DNA from: Ancistrus triradiatus
Lineage: Eukaryota > Chordata > Actinopteri > Siluriformes > Loricariidae
NCBI GenBank assembly: GCA_025084515.1
Contig: JAJAGP010000091.1
Coordinates: 98,501 to 162,500 of the forward strand
DNA: 64,000 bases
Direction: 5' to 3'
The stretch's first letter is position 1. Every line of letters begins with the position of its first letter. The notes under the pieces were generated by a model that saw only the letters and a list, made by a program, of their open reading frames with translations, was not told where the DNA came from and made no database searches. Both the position numbers and the translations under genes were made by a program. Shown one piece after another: positions 21,545-32,499 of this stretch.

Positions 21545-21905
21545 CTGATGGGGAGTCGCAGGTATTTAACCCTAATGGTGTTGTCACCTTGGAGGTGGTC
21601 CTGAGAGTCATGGACCCACACGTTCAATACATGAGTCGTTAGGAACACATGGGCCAAGGTTTGACCCATTAGTTAGTTGTTGCCCGTTTAGAGTCTTTAG
21701 AACAGGGGTTAAACCTCCTGGGAAGGGATTTCAAGACTGCTTTGTAGGTGGCTGATAACTGGTGACATAAACCACCTCTTCGGCTGCTGTCTGCGATGGT
21801 TGTTCTAGTTGGAACCCCATTAGGGTTATATACCTGAGACTCCCCATCAGCTTCTAGAACTGATGAAGCCTTTAGGAAGGTTTTATTTCTTTTATTCCAA
21901 AGGAC
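21545..21905. mobile_element. Foldback retroelement end, possibly Penelope-like
   Basis: Arms 21545-21582 and 21813-21850 are inverted repeats matching at 35 of 38 positions (TGATGGGGAGTC..CAGGTAT). Immediately after the right arm is CTGATGAAGCCTTTAGGAAG. This resembles the conserved CTGATGA plus small stem of a hammerhead-like motif in some Penelope-like element ends, but the GAAAC half is lost. Class assignment is tentative. Confidence 0.45.
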
Positions 21906-22202
21906 AGAGTACTCAAGCATACCTGTGTTTTTCTCATTACAGGAGGTAAGTTACACATTGGTAGAGGTCTCCTAACCAACGTATTGCACCATGCATTCTT
22001 TTGTGTGGTCCTGGCACTGTTTGACTCATTTATAAATTGTAGGAGCTCTTTATGAGATATCAGCTGGTAAAAATACCAACAGATATTAAGAAATCCCATG
22101 AGCATGTTTAGCTCTGCACACAGCATTGAACAGCATGAAAGTTCGGCAAGTTTAGTTGCAAAAAGATCCTCTGTGCAATCAGTATGTAATTTTATTCCTA
22201 TG
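21906..22202. other. Gene-free stretch, nothing recognised
   Basis: No family or coding signal seen. Confidence 0.35.
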
Positions 22203-22295
22203 ACTTTTGTTTAAGATAAGATAAGATAGCCTTGTACTATCCCACAAGGTTAAATGGGTCTTGTTACGGCAACAAGAGGGAAGAATAGAATAAAC
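22203..22295. repeat. Dispersed repeat fragment
   Basis: GATAAGATAGCCTTGTACTATCCCACAAGG followed by a GTCTTGTTACGGCAACAAGAG block and an AGAATAGAATAAA tail resembles a common fish 'TTATTGTCCCAC' repeat end. Only this one copy is present in the window. Confidence 0.45.
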
Positions 22296-22609
22296 ATAAG
22301 TTGACACACACTAAAAAATGTCTAAATATTTTGGTTTGATGTTAAGAATGATAGTGTGAAGGCTAAGCAAAAGCAGGGCTAAATGCAACATTGTATCATT
22401 CTCTGCTTTGGCCTGGACCAAGCGAACCAAACTACAAGTATAAACGCACCCTTAATGTAGTCAGTCAACCAAAATGTTTGGTGTCCAAGGTTAGTTTATT
22501 TAATCTTCAGTTTTGCATTTTATATGAGCTAATGTGGTCCACGTTGTTAATCTCACAGACTTGTGTATGTTTATTCTGACACTATATGATGCATGTTTCC
22601 CTCATATAG

Positions 22610-22695
22610 GACTGCAAGGCCCTTAAATCTTAACTGGTCAGGTCAGTTGTAAGGTAAGTCTGGTTAAGGGCATCTGTTAAATGCAGTGAAAGTAT
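22610..22695 (+). repeat. SINE-A tail fragment
   Basis: GCAAGGCCCTTAAATCTTAA then TCTGGTTAAGGGCATCTGTT, the 3' half of SINE-A only. Confidence 0.65.
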
Positions 22696-22754
22696 TTATT
22701 TATGTTAAACATATCACACTGTTAGAAATAGATTTTAAAGTAGAAATCAGATTT

Positions 22755-23155
22755 TTAAATTACAGAAATCTGACCAGGCAATGTTTTTCCAATCTTCTAT
22801 TGTCCAATGTTTGTGAGCCTGTGTGAATTGTAGTTCGAGTTGCCTGTTCTTAGCTGACAGTGCTGGCACCTGGTTTTCTGCTGATGTAGCCCATCTACTT
22901 CGACGTGTTGTATGTTCAGAGATGCTCTTCTGCACCTTGGTTGTAACAAGTTACTGTTGCCTTTCTGTCAACTTGAAACAGTCTGGTCATTCTCCTCTGA
23001 CTTCTGGCATCAACAAGGCATTTTTGCCCAGAAAACTGGACATTTTTCTTTTTTGGACCGTTCTCTGTAAGCCCTAGAGATGGCTGTATGTGAAAATCCC
23101 AGCAGACCAGCAGTTCAGCAGTTGAAGAGGTGTACTTAATAAAGTGTCCGGTGAG
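22755..23155 (-). pseudogene. Tc1-c element end with transposase N-terminal part
   Basis: The plus strand ends in TTAATAAAGTGTCCGGTGAG followed by TA, the Tc1-c terminus. On the minus strand translation gives KSISEHTTRRSRW and, near 22790, HWTIEDWKNIAWSDF, which carries the first catalytic aspartate (WSD). The C-terminal half is absent, with the cut at about 22755. The leader is also shortened: a piece between about 23088 and 23125 is missing compared with 34360-34600. The remaining frame of about 60 codons cannot be active. Confidence 0.82.
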
Positions 23156-23746
23156 TATACATAAATATAATAAAATTATTTATATTTAGACTGCTGTTGC
23201 TGTGCCAAACCAATGTCTCCTATGGTGAGTGTGTATTGATTTGGGGATGCACAGTCCTAAACCAGTGGCTAAAACTTTTTATTACTGGTTAGCCTCATAC
23301 CTCAAGGTAAAGCTCCCAACTTCAGACAACAAACTGGCTGATTTGAGCTAAGTGGAAAACTGTGTTTCATTTTGGTCAGCCGATCCTTAATCTAGTGATG
23401 GAAAGTGTATTGTATGATCTCAGTGCATGCTTCTATAAGCTTTGAGTTTCACTGAGGTAAACAGGAAGTTGGTTTATGCTCCATTAAGGGCCATCCATTC
23501 TTATATCTGCTTGAATGGCCAATTTTCATCTCCTTTTTCCACCATGCCACGTGAAACTCTAGCGTACTGACAGCTTTCTCAGGCCACACTTTAGTTGCCC
23601 TGTAATTGTCTCTCTGGGTGTAGGTGTTGCTGCGTGAAGGCAATCAACTGAGATAAAATGAGAAGAGCAGGGCAGACAGTCAACAAAGTTATACAGTATT
23701 CAAACACTGAATTACCGCTGCATTAATTGCTTCATAAATTGCTTCT
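23156..23746. other. Gene-free stretch, nothing recognised
   Basis: No repeat family or coding signal identified. Confidence 0.35.
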
Positions 23747-23807
23747 TGTGCTTTATTAGATGAAGCAGTGAGCTGTAACTGACTCTAATGTCCACAAAGG
23801 GACTTGG
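23747..23807. repeat. Direct duplication, copy 1
   Basis: TGTGCTTTATTAGATGAAGC and AGTGAGCTGTAACTGACT; the partner at 24061-24121 lies 314 bp downstream in the same orientation. Confidence 0.88.
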
Positions 23808-24060
23808 ATCTGTTTCCTCTTTAACGCTGGAAGAATATGTTTCTCTAAATTTCTCTATTACTTTTGATCAGATTTATAGCCAATGAGGATTCCCATTGCA
23901 ATAAGAGCTCCAAGTTTTAAAACACCGGCCAATGACGTTTTAGAAATGAAATCCCTCACCTTTGCTCTCCTCCCTATCCTGAAGGTGTGCAGTGCTGTAT
24001 TCCAGCGTGCACCCACACACATACCCACACGCACTCAGAGCAGAGCGATATGAATCTGCC

Positions 24061-24121
24061 TGTGCTTTATTAGACGGAGCAGTGAGCTGTAACTGACTGT
24101 ATTGTTCACAGATGGACTGAA
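24061..24121. repeat. Direct duplication, copy 2
   Basis: Near copy of 23747-23807, nearly identical over the first 40 bases and diverging afterwards. It occurs nowhere else in the window. Confidence 0.88.
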
Positions 24122-25556
24122 GTCCATACCACTCAGGACCTTGCATGGCCCTGCTGACAATACAATCAATAACCACATTCACAACACATGACCTCTGTCT
24201 CTCATTCTCTCACTCTTTCATATTCCCCTCTTCATCCTTTTCCTCTACTTCCTTCCTGAAATGTTACATTTGCTTTTATTACTCATATGCCTCTCTTTCA
24301 CCAGATACATTAACATGCTGAAGAGTACTTCATAATCCAGATAGTGGCTCAGAAAGAAAAATGTTCATGTATATATACTGGGGTAAAAAAATGGGACAAG
24401 CCCAAACTGGGAAACCAATGAGCTTGTTATGGTCTTAACAAAAAAAGAATTAGCAAGAAACCTAGCATGGGATAGCTTTTCCTTTTGATTTTGTAAAATA
24501 TTTATGTGCAGACAGCAAGTTTGTTTGTATTGGTGATGGCTTCAAACAGATGATGAGTAAAAGAAAGAAAAAAAATCCTAGCTAGATTGTGTTTAACAGA
24601 CTGATCACAGTGAAGCAGCTCACCAGTATCAGCAAATGAAACAGCTCTTCTTGCTTAACCGTACTAAGGATGCAGTCACTTCTCTCTGTCTCTGAAGAAC
24701 CACCATACAACTCAAATCATGATTCATCACTCCACCCAACTCTGGTGAATAAGAATCTGGTGAATAAGTAAGTTTTCACATAGAAGGAATTTGTCATGGT
24801 GTATAGGTGCATGACATAAGAAAAGAGGAATGAGAGGAAAAACAAAAAGGGCGCCATACTTAATGGCATACATTTCATTTCACTGTTGGGGGAAGGCAAT
24901 AAACAGTAAAGTTTCCCAAGAGAAAATCCTGAGGGGCACAGTAAAGATGCTACCAAAATTACTGCTGTATTAAATGTATATATGCGAAGAATATGTATAT
25001 ACCAAGAATGAACTGTAGATGGCACCCTATATATGGGGGTATTTTTCCTAAGTGCAATGAGTATGATTTGCACTGTAGTCATTAAATATGTGTTACTGGT
25101 CTAATCTCAGAGGCTGCTACAATAGCTTTACAAGAACATATTTTGATCTTTTCGTAGAGTTAAAAAAGCAGAAGAAACACTTGAATTAATAATCAAACTA
25201 CGGCAAACCAAATATTCCTCAGATTATGCCAAAAACTTCATCATCATCAATGTTTCCTTTTTAAATATTTCATCTAGTCACAAAACCTGCATGAGACCAA
25301 GTAACTGTAATTGTTGGTAGTTGTTTGTGTTAAAAGACTCTTGTTTCTGCAGACCACATATGAAAGTGGCCTAAATCAGAACTGAAAATATCAGATTCAG
25401 TGTTTTTTCTTAGTTCCAATGTCCCAAAGATAACACCTGTGTCACATATGACGAAAAAGATTTGGGTCACTTTTACATACTGTGTGAATGTAGCCAAAAT
25501 TTGAGGCCAAAACATGAGTGTGCTCCAAATATTAAGAAGGTTTAGGAAAGCATTAC
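24122..25556. other. Gene-free stretch, nothing recognised
   Basis: A 121-codon minus-strand frame (24717-25082) has a hydrophobic run but no family resemblance or gene context, so it is not called. The DNA is otherwise unclassified. Confidence 0.35.
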
Positions 25557-26106
25557 ATTGGTACCTTGGCACGAAAGCACGAAAGCACGTCGAGTGCCAA
25601 CAGAACAGAGAGAATATTTCGCATAAGGAATAATGCATAATGAATTAATCCATTTGAGAAAATAGAACTACCAGAAACTCTACAGTGCATAACGCATTAT
25701 ATGTATTAATGGAATTATATACTTAAACATGAAATATAAACAGACGAAAAAAAAAAAAAAACAATAAGTAGATGAAATACAAGTGCTATTATTTATTAGA
25801 AATATATAAAGCGCTATTGTGGCTGTTATCACTAGCCTTCTTAGGACCCATGGAGACTTATTTTCTAAGAATAAATGCTAAAATGAAAAGAAAAAAAAGA
25901 AAAACACCAGAAGTTTTCCTGGATTTTAGTGAGTGAGAACAGTTGTGAGAATGACATGTGCTCCTATGTTTCACCTACAAAGGGCATACGTGTGTAGCAA
26001 GTGCACAGTTTCAACCAAACGACAAGTGGTGAGAAAGTTCTTTCTTTTCATCAACATGCGTCGAGAAATTAATTAAAGTGTTCGAGTGCTGAGGTAGAAC
26101 TGTACC
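25557..26106. mobile_element. Pogo-like MITE
   Basis: Left end TTGGTACCTTGGCACGAAAG and right end GTGCTGAGGTAGAACTGTA form imperfect inverted termini of the TGGTACCTCGGCACTCGAA type. The interior is A-rich with no transposase. A related terminus, with AATAATG and AATGAATCCATTCC blocks, occurs at 55637-55800. Confidence 0.55.
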
Positions 26107-26389
26107 AAAATAAATCCTCAGTCATTAAAGAAATGATCTAATAATCAAGGTGTTAATAGAGGTATGTTTACTCAAGCAAAAGATTAAAAGATGAAATAAA
26201 AAGACCCAGGAATTATGAATCCGTAGAAAACCTATAGCGGTTGCAATACTTATGCAATCAGGAACAATATCCCAAAGTTTAGGGTAGATATAAGAAAACA
26301 TCTTCCACCGGACAGTAGGAATTAACAGGCCATGAGCTTCTCTTTCTTCCTCTCTACAGCATTTGAGTGCTAAACTGTGCTAAACTCCT
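26107..26389. other. Short gene-free gap
   Basis: AT-rich, no recognised element. Confidence 0.35.
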
Positions 26390-26650
26390 TCTGTAAGTAA
26401 TGGGCCGGATTTTCAGCAGGCTAAGGGAGCGGCGTACAGTTCCGTGCTCTCAACGTGGACCCTGGGGCTCATAAATGATAATGCCCTCCACTTGCCTTCC
26501 TCATAAAGTCCAATAAAAGAGAGCCATAAATCCTCTCAATTAGCAGTGTCCATCAGGGCCGTTAATTGGAGAGTGGAGACTCGTCGGCAGGTGACCTTGC
26601 GTGTCAGAGGTGATGCTAATGGCTGATGGAGATTTGTGACTGGTCAGAGC
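26390..26650. other. Candidate conserved non-coding block
   Basis: Repeat-free with homeodomain-type cores in CTCTCAATTAGCAGTGTCC and GGGCCGTTAATTGGAGAG, and a GGCAGGTGACCTTG E-box/nuclear-receptor-like stretch. Composition differs from the AT-rich surroundings. Confidence 0.4.
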
Positions 26651-27169
26651 AGAGCTTTGTGTGAAGGTGGACTTTAAGGTTCCAATACATCATGACACTG
26701 GGAGCAAAAAAAATGCAAGCTTTTTTTGTTCTCTGTGTTTAGTATCCAAATGTTTTAATGCTGCCTCATTGAGAGCTTAGAAAAGAGATGAGGCAGAACT
26801 TATGGAGCATGTGCACAGATTGTCCTAACCTCCTATCTTTCAGCAGCTCGAATTTCTCGGTTCAGACAAGACATGAAGCTTTCGTTCCTCACAGATAGCT
26901 CACCAAATGTTCAGGAAGGTGGGACCGCGACTAAAACACAGTCAGGCAGAAACAGAGAGAAGACAGAAAGAACAGACCTCTCTGTGATCAGGGCTCTGCC
27001 ACCGGTGGCCTCTGCTTATCCCCTTCTGTCTCAGCAGTCTCTCTTCAGGTGGATTATTCACTGAAGCTTGCTCAATCAGGGGCAGAGCAAGCGCTCGGCA
27101 CACCAAGAGGATACCAACATCCGCTTCCTCACGGCCCAGTCACAGATAATTTAGTCATCAGCCTTTGAA
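26651..27169. other. Gene-free stretch
   Basis: A 63-codon plus-strand frame at 26873 has no recognisable motif. No repeats seen. Confidence 0.3.
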
Positions 27170-27530
27170 CTGCAGATAAGCATGTTAGAGGATGAGCCCA
27201 GAGATGCTCCATTGTGTGCCCACGTGTTCTGGAAGCTGACAGGGCAGATATGCTTTTACTTTCACTGCCCAATAGGCCCTGACCATGACCACGGTTTCAT
27301 TACAGGTGCTATTCAGTTTGAGGCAAAATGATACAATTTCTCCAAAAATGGCAGGCCGTTCACAAGTGCAACATGGAGCTAAGATGATCTCTTCATAACG
27401 GTCGCAGCCTATCAACCATCATCCTGCTCCGAATCACTTTGCGCGGTCCGCCTTCCCCAGCCTTTTTAGCCTTTTTATGAATTGAAAAACACGAGAAGAT
27501 GGCAAGCGAGAGAGGAAATTAATTTGCAAT
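27170..27530. other. Candidate conserved non-coding block
   Basis: Unique-looking sequence including GCCCAATAGGCCCTGACC, CATTACAGGTGCTATTC, TTTGCGCGGTCCGCC and GGAAATTAATTTGCAATAAA. Looks like an enhancer or other constrained element; not tested. Confidence 0.38.
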
Positions 27531-28508
27531 AAATGTCCAGCACAGAGTGGTCTTTGTTTCGCCTCATGGCACGTGGTGGTGTATACCTGCCAGGTGTTGT
27601 GTGCCGTGACCCGCACCCCAGTGCTCCAGGACAGGCAGGAAGTGATGAAAGACCCTGGGCTGGCCCATCAAAAGCCCCATTCAGGTAGAGACACAGGCAG
27701 CACACAGGAGGACAGTGTCAGACCTGGAAATCTGACACCGTCTGACAGCGGTGTACCATGGCTTCCCTCCTCAGCTGCTGACAGGCCCCAGCACTGGGAG
27801 CACTGCAGGTCTCCAGGATCCTCTGAGCTAGGAACGAGGACAGTGCTCAGGCCTAACTGTAGCAATGCAGAAAAGAGATGGAAGGAACTCAGATAATATG
27901 ACCATGTTCAGGCTGTGTTTGTAGTGATGATGAATGTTTATATATAAGAGACGGTTGGACTGGAGATGAGCGACAGGAAGATTGGACTGAGACCAAGAGA
28001 TGTGCTCGGGAAAGCTGAGTTTAGACATGTAGCTTCATCACTATAAGCAGAAAGATCATATGAAAAAATAGGGTTAGATCATATAGAACATATGAAATAA
28101 TAGTTCTTACTACTGTCATTCACAATATGTGCTCCATGTGGGCTTCTTGATGCCATTGTGAGGATTTTGCCTAAAGTATTTAGGCTGAGTTGCCTGGTTT
28201 AACCAATGTGTTAAAAAATAAATACAGGTATGCATCATTTGTCTGCGTTATGTTCTGTGTTGATGGAAATGGACATTGACTGCACATTACCATTGTCATA
28301 GCTTAGATGCTTTGCACATAGGGTTTTATTTTAATCAATAATATTAATTAAACACAGTATGAAAGCGTTAGTACAATACTGTACTGTACAATACAGTGAT
28401 TCTTATCTTTTTATCTTTTATAAAACTTCAAACACTTGCTGAAAACAAAAAAGAAAGTAGAACGATACCTCTCTTTTATGCCTTTCAAGACTGTGATTCT
28501 CTATTCAG
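27531..28508. other. Gene-free stretch
   Basis: A 107-codon plus-strand frame (27573-27896) is polar and low in hydrophobic residues and matches no domain I know. No repeat families identified. Confidence 0.3.
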
Positions 28509-28523
28509 CCAGCAGGTGGTGCA
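28509..28523 (+). promoter_or_regulatory. Candidate CTCF site
   Basis: CCAGCAGGTGGTGCA differs from the common vertebrate CTCF core (CCAGCAGGTGGCGC) at one position. Chance matches are expected in 64 kb, so this is a candidate only. Confidence 0.35.
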
Positions 28524-29324
28524 AGGGTTTATTTCGGCTAGTTTTCTGTCATTCAGACATGATATAGATATATAAAAGACAGATTTCTTATTATAATTCT
28601 TAAAACCTCGGCCATTAAAGTGACACGATGATGGTCAGAAGGACGTTAAGCGGCTCATACCTGTAAAGAATAAAGTTGCTATTTAATCAGAGATATTTTA
28701 CTTTTGCATAAGAATTGACCTTGCTTGCTGTAAGAGGCTTAAGCCGGGCTTACACCATCTTTTCAAGAGATTTCACTATCGCAGACAAATTCCCAAAGTC
28801 GGAATATAATCATGAGAGTCTTACTAGAGTTACGTGCTTGTGTCATCTCGATCATTTAGTGTAAGGTGGTCAGGATGGCTGTCTTGAGTCAGTCTTTTTC
28901 CAGTTCTGACATTCCCATAAAATCAACCCTGTTTAACATTATCATAAGTGAAGTCAGTCGACAACCAATATGTGAGCTCTCTCCAGCACCAAACAGGAAG
29001 CAGCAAAATGAGTACAGGAACATCACTGGCAGGTAGAGAAATGAAACTTGGATGAGACTGCGGGGAATCCTAGGAAGCCGCTGTTTTGTTGGACTGTACA
29101 CAGGGAGGAGAAACTGCTGGAGTGGGCAAGAGTGGTATGAACATGTCTTCCCGTTCATACCATAAATAAGAGTGGAAATGACAAAAAGGTGGACAGAAAT
29201 TGCTTTGTCATCCCATTGTGTTTTGTCTTTTCCTTTTTAGCTGTTTTTCTTTTCTGAACAAAACCATACTGTGGCCAAAAGCTTCCATAGTTCAACAGTT
29301 TCTCTTCTTGTAAAAAGGGAGAAC
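28524..29324. other. Gene-free stretch, nothing recognised
   Basis: A minus-strand frame of 89 codons at 28889-29158 shows no known domain. Confidence 0.3.
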
Positions 29325-29410
29325 ATGAAAACACCAGGCAGGCAGATCAAACAGGTGATCTCTGGAACTGTGAGGTGACAGTCCTAACAACTGTACCACC
29401 GTGCCACTCA
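29325..29410 (-). repeat. Repeat C head fragment
   Basis: GAGAACATGAAAACACC, then GATCTCTGGAACTGTGAGG and ACTGTACCACCGTGCCAC; the tRNA-like end reads on the minus strand. Confidence 0.7.
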
Positions 29411-29514
29411 TCAGCCGCATGATGGGAGATTATCTCAAAAGGAATGTAATTGCAGTCTTGCAAATAGTGACCATGCAAGATCCCCAGTCTTTCCAAAATC
29501 AGAGTCTATGACTA

Positions 29515-30224
29515 CACTCATCTTTATTAGTTATTACAATTACAGACTGTGGTCCATCTGTTTCTCTACATACTTTGTTCGTCCCCTTTACCCTGTTCTT
29601 CGATGGTCAGGACCTCCACAGGTCAGGTTTTGTTTGGGTAGTGGATCATTCTCAGCACTGCAGTGACACTGACATTGTGGGTTAGTGTGTGTTTTGCTGG
29701 TATATGTGCATCAGACACATCAACCAAAAATGTTCGGCCACCACCATCCTGTAGACAGCGTCCTGTAAGCACTAATGGAGGATTAGAGGATGACTAACAC
29801 AAACTGTGCAACAAATGATGAGCTACTGTCTCTTACTTTACATCTACGAGGTAGAGCAATAGGGCAGATGTTTCTAACAGAATGCACATTGCGTGAACAA
29901 AGTGTTTAAAAACTCCAGCAGCACTGCTGTGTCTGATCCACTCGTACCAACAAAACACACACTAACACCTCTCTACCACGTCAGTGTCACTGCAGTACTG
30001 AGAATGATCCACCACCTAAGCAGTATTTGATCTGTGGTGATCTGTGACGGTTCTGACTATTAGAGACCAGAGTAAAGGGGACTAGCAAAATAAGTAAAGA
30101 AACAGATGGACTATAGGCTGTAACTGTAGAACTAGAAAGTGCATCTATATGGTAAGTGGAACTGATAAAATGTACAATGAGTGTAGAAACAATGAGGTGT
30201 ACCTTATAAAGTGAATGATGAGTG
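29515..30224. mobile_element. Foldback MITE mobilised by Tc1-c-type termini
   Basis: Left end CACTCATCTTTATTAG and right end ACCTTATAAAGTGAATGATG with AGTG, each flanked by TA (29513-29514 and 30225-30226). Inside, long arms pair: 29540-29716 with 29935-30128. For example, GTGGATCATTCTCAGCACTG on the left is the complement of CAGTACTGAGAATGATCCAC on the right. No coding sequence. It shares its outer termini with the transposase-bearing Tc1-c copies. Confidence 0.82.
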
Positions 30225-30265
30225 TACAGGGTGCATATATGAGTCTCAACATGTCTCTTTATAAA

Positions 30266-30650
30266 TAAGCACCCTTATTGAATAGAGCAGCTGTCTGTTT
30301 TCCCACCTGCATTCACCACGACGCAAGGTGCATCATAAATTCTGCTCAGTGTGTTAAAACAGTGCAGGAATGTTCCATGCTTCAAATGCGAGATCCCTGC
30401 GGGGTCACTTGGTGTGCCCTCTACAGCGGGATGGTCTAGTGTACAGGGGCAGTGCGCTTTGATCATTGCTGCCCCCTGTGCAGCGCATTCTCTCCCTAAT
30501 CCTCGCCTCAGTACGTGGCTCTTCGCGCTGCAGCACATTTCCAGAACCGTCCCGGTGCTCCGCTTGATTGCAGCGCGGCCGTGCCACCTGGCTGTGCATA
30601 TACAAATCACCCTGCCTTGTTAGCATAGTTTAGTGAAGATGTCAGCTTTA
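30266..30650. other. Candidate conserved, GC-rich block
   Basis: Unique, locally GC-rich sequence with several CpG sites (CTCTTCGCGCTGCAGC, GCAGCGCGGCCGTGCC). Overlapping frames on both strands reflect the GC content rather than genes. Contains the CTCF-like site at 30466-30480. Confidence 0.38.
30466..30480 (-). promoter_or_regulatory. Candidate CTCF site
   Basis: Minus-strand CACAGGGGGCAGCAA fits the AGGGGGCAGC CTCF core. It faces the plus-strand candidate at 28509-28523. Confidence 0.4.
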
Positions 30651-30999
30651 TGAGGCCTGGGCCACACAGCCTGCATGCACTGCTGATATGTGTATGCACT
30701 CGCAGAAGGGCATGACCCATGTTTGCAGGTGCTGAGGCATAGCTATAGGGGGGGCTGAGGCATACACAAGCCCCTGACACTCACTGTAAATTTGGGGCTG
30801 TGGCGTGAGCCTGATGGAACAACAGCCTGAGCCTACAAATAGGCTTTTTGCCTTAGTGATTTAATAAGGATGGCAGAGGGGGGCATAACATATGCAGACT
30901 GAATGAATATAGGAATGGCTTCTGCCTCGGGATTCATCTGACTGAGTGCAGACATCCTTTACCTCTGTATATACTCCTAACATTAAACATTTTCATTCT
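30651..30999. other. Gene-free stretch
   Basis: Unclassified, with a G-run at 30748-30754. May be an extension of the neighbouring unique blocks. Confidence 0.3.
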
Positions 31000-31700
31000 C
31001 AAAGTCTAGTCGAATTAAAAAAAAACAACAGACATCCAAATTCACACACAAGGACGTCTTCGGCTGTGGAGCGGCAGCAAAGGCGCATAATAGCCATCAC
31101 ATTGGTTTCTCTCTGTGTCTTGTTGTGATCATTAGCTCGTTAATCCAATTTCCCTTTCTGGTGATTGAAGGCCGTGAGCTGCTCTTACTTTATAACACAG
31201 ATAAATCTACGGCCTGTCGTCCGAGAAAATGTAATCTGTCACGCGTCAGCCCTGCGCTCGCTCACCTGATGGTGGCTAATGATGATGTCGAAGGGCAGTG
31301 GCGCTGCTCGCCTCTCCATGGCCTTTGTTTGCCTTTATCAGCACCTGATGCTGAATTCATTAATCGCCCACAATTAGCTCCTGGAGCCGCCATGCCGGTT
31401 GAGCTCCTTAAAGAGAGTTATGGGCCATTAAAAAGCAGGGAGGCACTCTATTAGGGCTGACCTTTTCCTTTACATTACTGATATTTGAGATTTCATTCTG
31501 AATTCAATGAAAACTTCATTTTTATTCTTATAGCACGGACCTTTTTAGTTGCCACATTAAAATGGGCTGCTCTCCTGCCTAGAGGTCATTAATTATGATC
31601 TTTATAAATTAAATTAAGAAGATGTCAGTGCTTTCTTGCTCACAGGTTAGTCGATGGAAGATATTTCAAGTACCGTGCAGATCGTGCACTCATCAGAGCC
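31000..31700. other. Candidate conserved non-coding block, strong
   Basis: About 700 bp free of recognised repeats and rich in TAAT/ATTA cores and SOX-like CCTTTGTT: GATCATTAGCTCGTTAATCC, GGTGGCTAATGATGATG, GGCCTTTGTTTGCC, GAATTCATTAATCGCCC, GGTCATTAATTATGATC. CpG sites are kept at CACGCGTCAGCCCTGCGCTC. The 109-codon plus-strand frame at 31125 shows no known protein. Confidence 0.45.
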
Positions 31701-31721
31701 TCTCCATGTGCCCATGTGTGG

Positions 31722-31870
31722 GACTATGGTGGGGTACTGGTTAAGGTATTGGACTGTGGACCAGAAGGTCTAGGCTGACAAACTGCCCCTTGAGCAAGGC
31801 TCTTAACCCACAATTGCTTGGATTGTATGATTGCAACAGTTGATCTGGATACGAGTGTCAGTATTGTATA
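31722..31870 (+). repeat. SINE-A copy, degraded
   Basis: TGGTTAAGGTATTGGACTGTGG head with ACCAGAAGGTC, CCTTGAGCAAGGCTC and CCCACAATTGCTTGGATTGT; the B box and tail are worn. Confidence 0.78.
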
Positions 31871-31910
31871 AGCTGTGTATAGAGTTGAGAGTATAAGAGA
31901 CTGCGCAAAT

Positions 31911-32373
31911 GCTGTGCAGAAGTCTTAGGTCACCATTAGATTTATTGTTTTAGCAATGGTATAATGACCATATATAACATATTGTTCATGACTTTTTTGC
32001 TATTGTTTCCAAACTTGAAAACGCCACTCCATACTACTCTTTTACACTGATCTTCGTTGCAATATTTGTGAGCTTTAGGATATCTTAGACTTTTCTCCCT
32101 GTTCCCCTGCTGAAAAAATGGTTTATTGGCTACTACAATTCCAAAAAGACCAATCCTGATCAAGCTTATTCAGACTGTAGAAGCGCCAACTTGGCATCCT
32201 GATGAAGCTGCCAGATGTAGATGTAGTCTGTAGGAGCTGTTTTTTTTTTCTCTTCAGTTTTTAATAATGCCTACAAATTTCCCAGTATTTTCTGGTTCTT
32301 TTCTAATAGCGAAACCGATAAATAATTCTAAATTGTCATGATGCCATTGCTAATGTGGTTTTGCACAGTACTC
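31911..32373. mobile_element. MITE-M copy with both termini
   Basis: Left GCTGTGCAGAAGTCTTAGG and right TTTTGCACAGTACT are inverted. TTTTAGCAATGGTATAATGA near the left and CCATTGCTAATGTGG near the right extend the pairing. No coding sequence. Confidence 0.8.
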
Positions 32374-32499
32374 TGAATCAGTAAGACGTTCAGATATAAA
32401 CTGCTAGGGACAGAGGACTTGTAGATGAATTAAGAATGAAATAAGAATGTCATCCCCACAGATGGTCCACAGTGTGATGCTACGGACATTCGCTACACA
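32374..32499. other. Short gap
   Basis: No recognised element. Confidence 0.3.

Noticed and set aside
24717..25082. 121-codon minus-strand frame with a hydrophobic run
   Set aside because: AT-rich DNA readily yields Phe/Leu-rich frames; no conserved domain and no gene context.
27573..27896. 107-codon plus-strand frame
   Set aside because: Overlapping frames on the other strand and moderate GC content explain it; no domain recognised.
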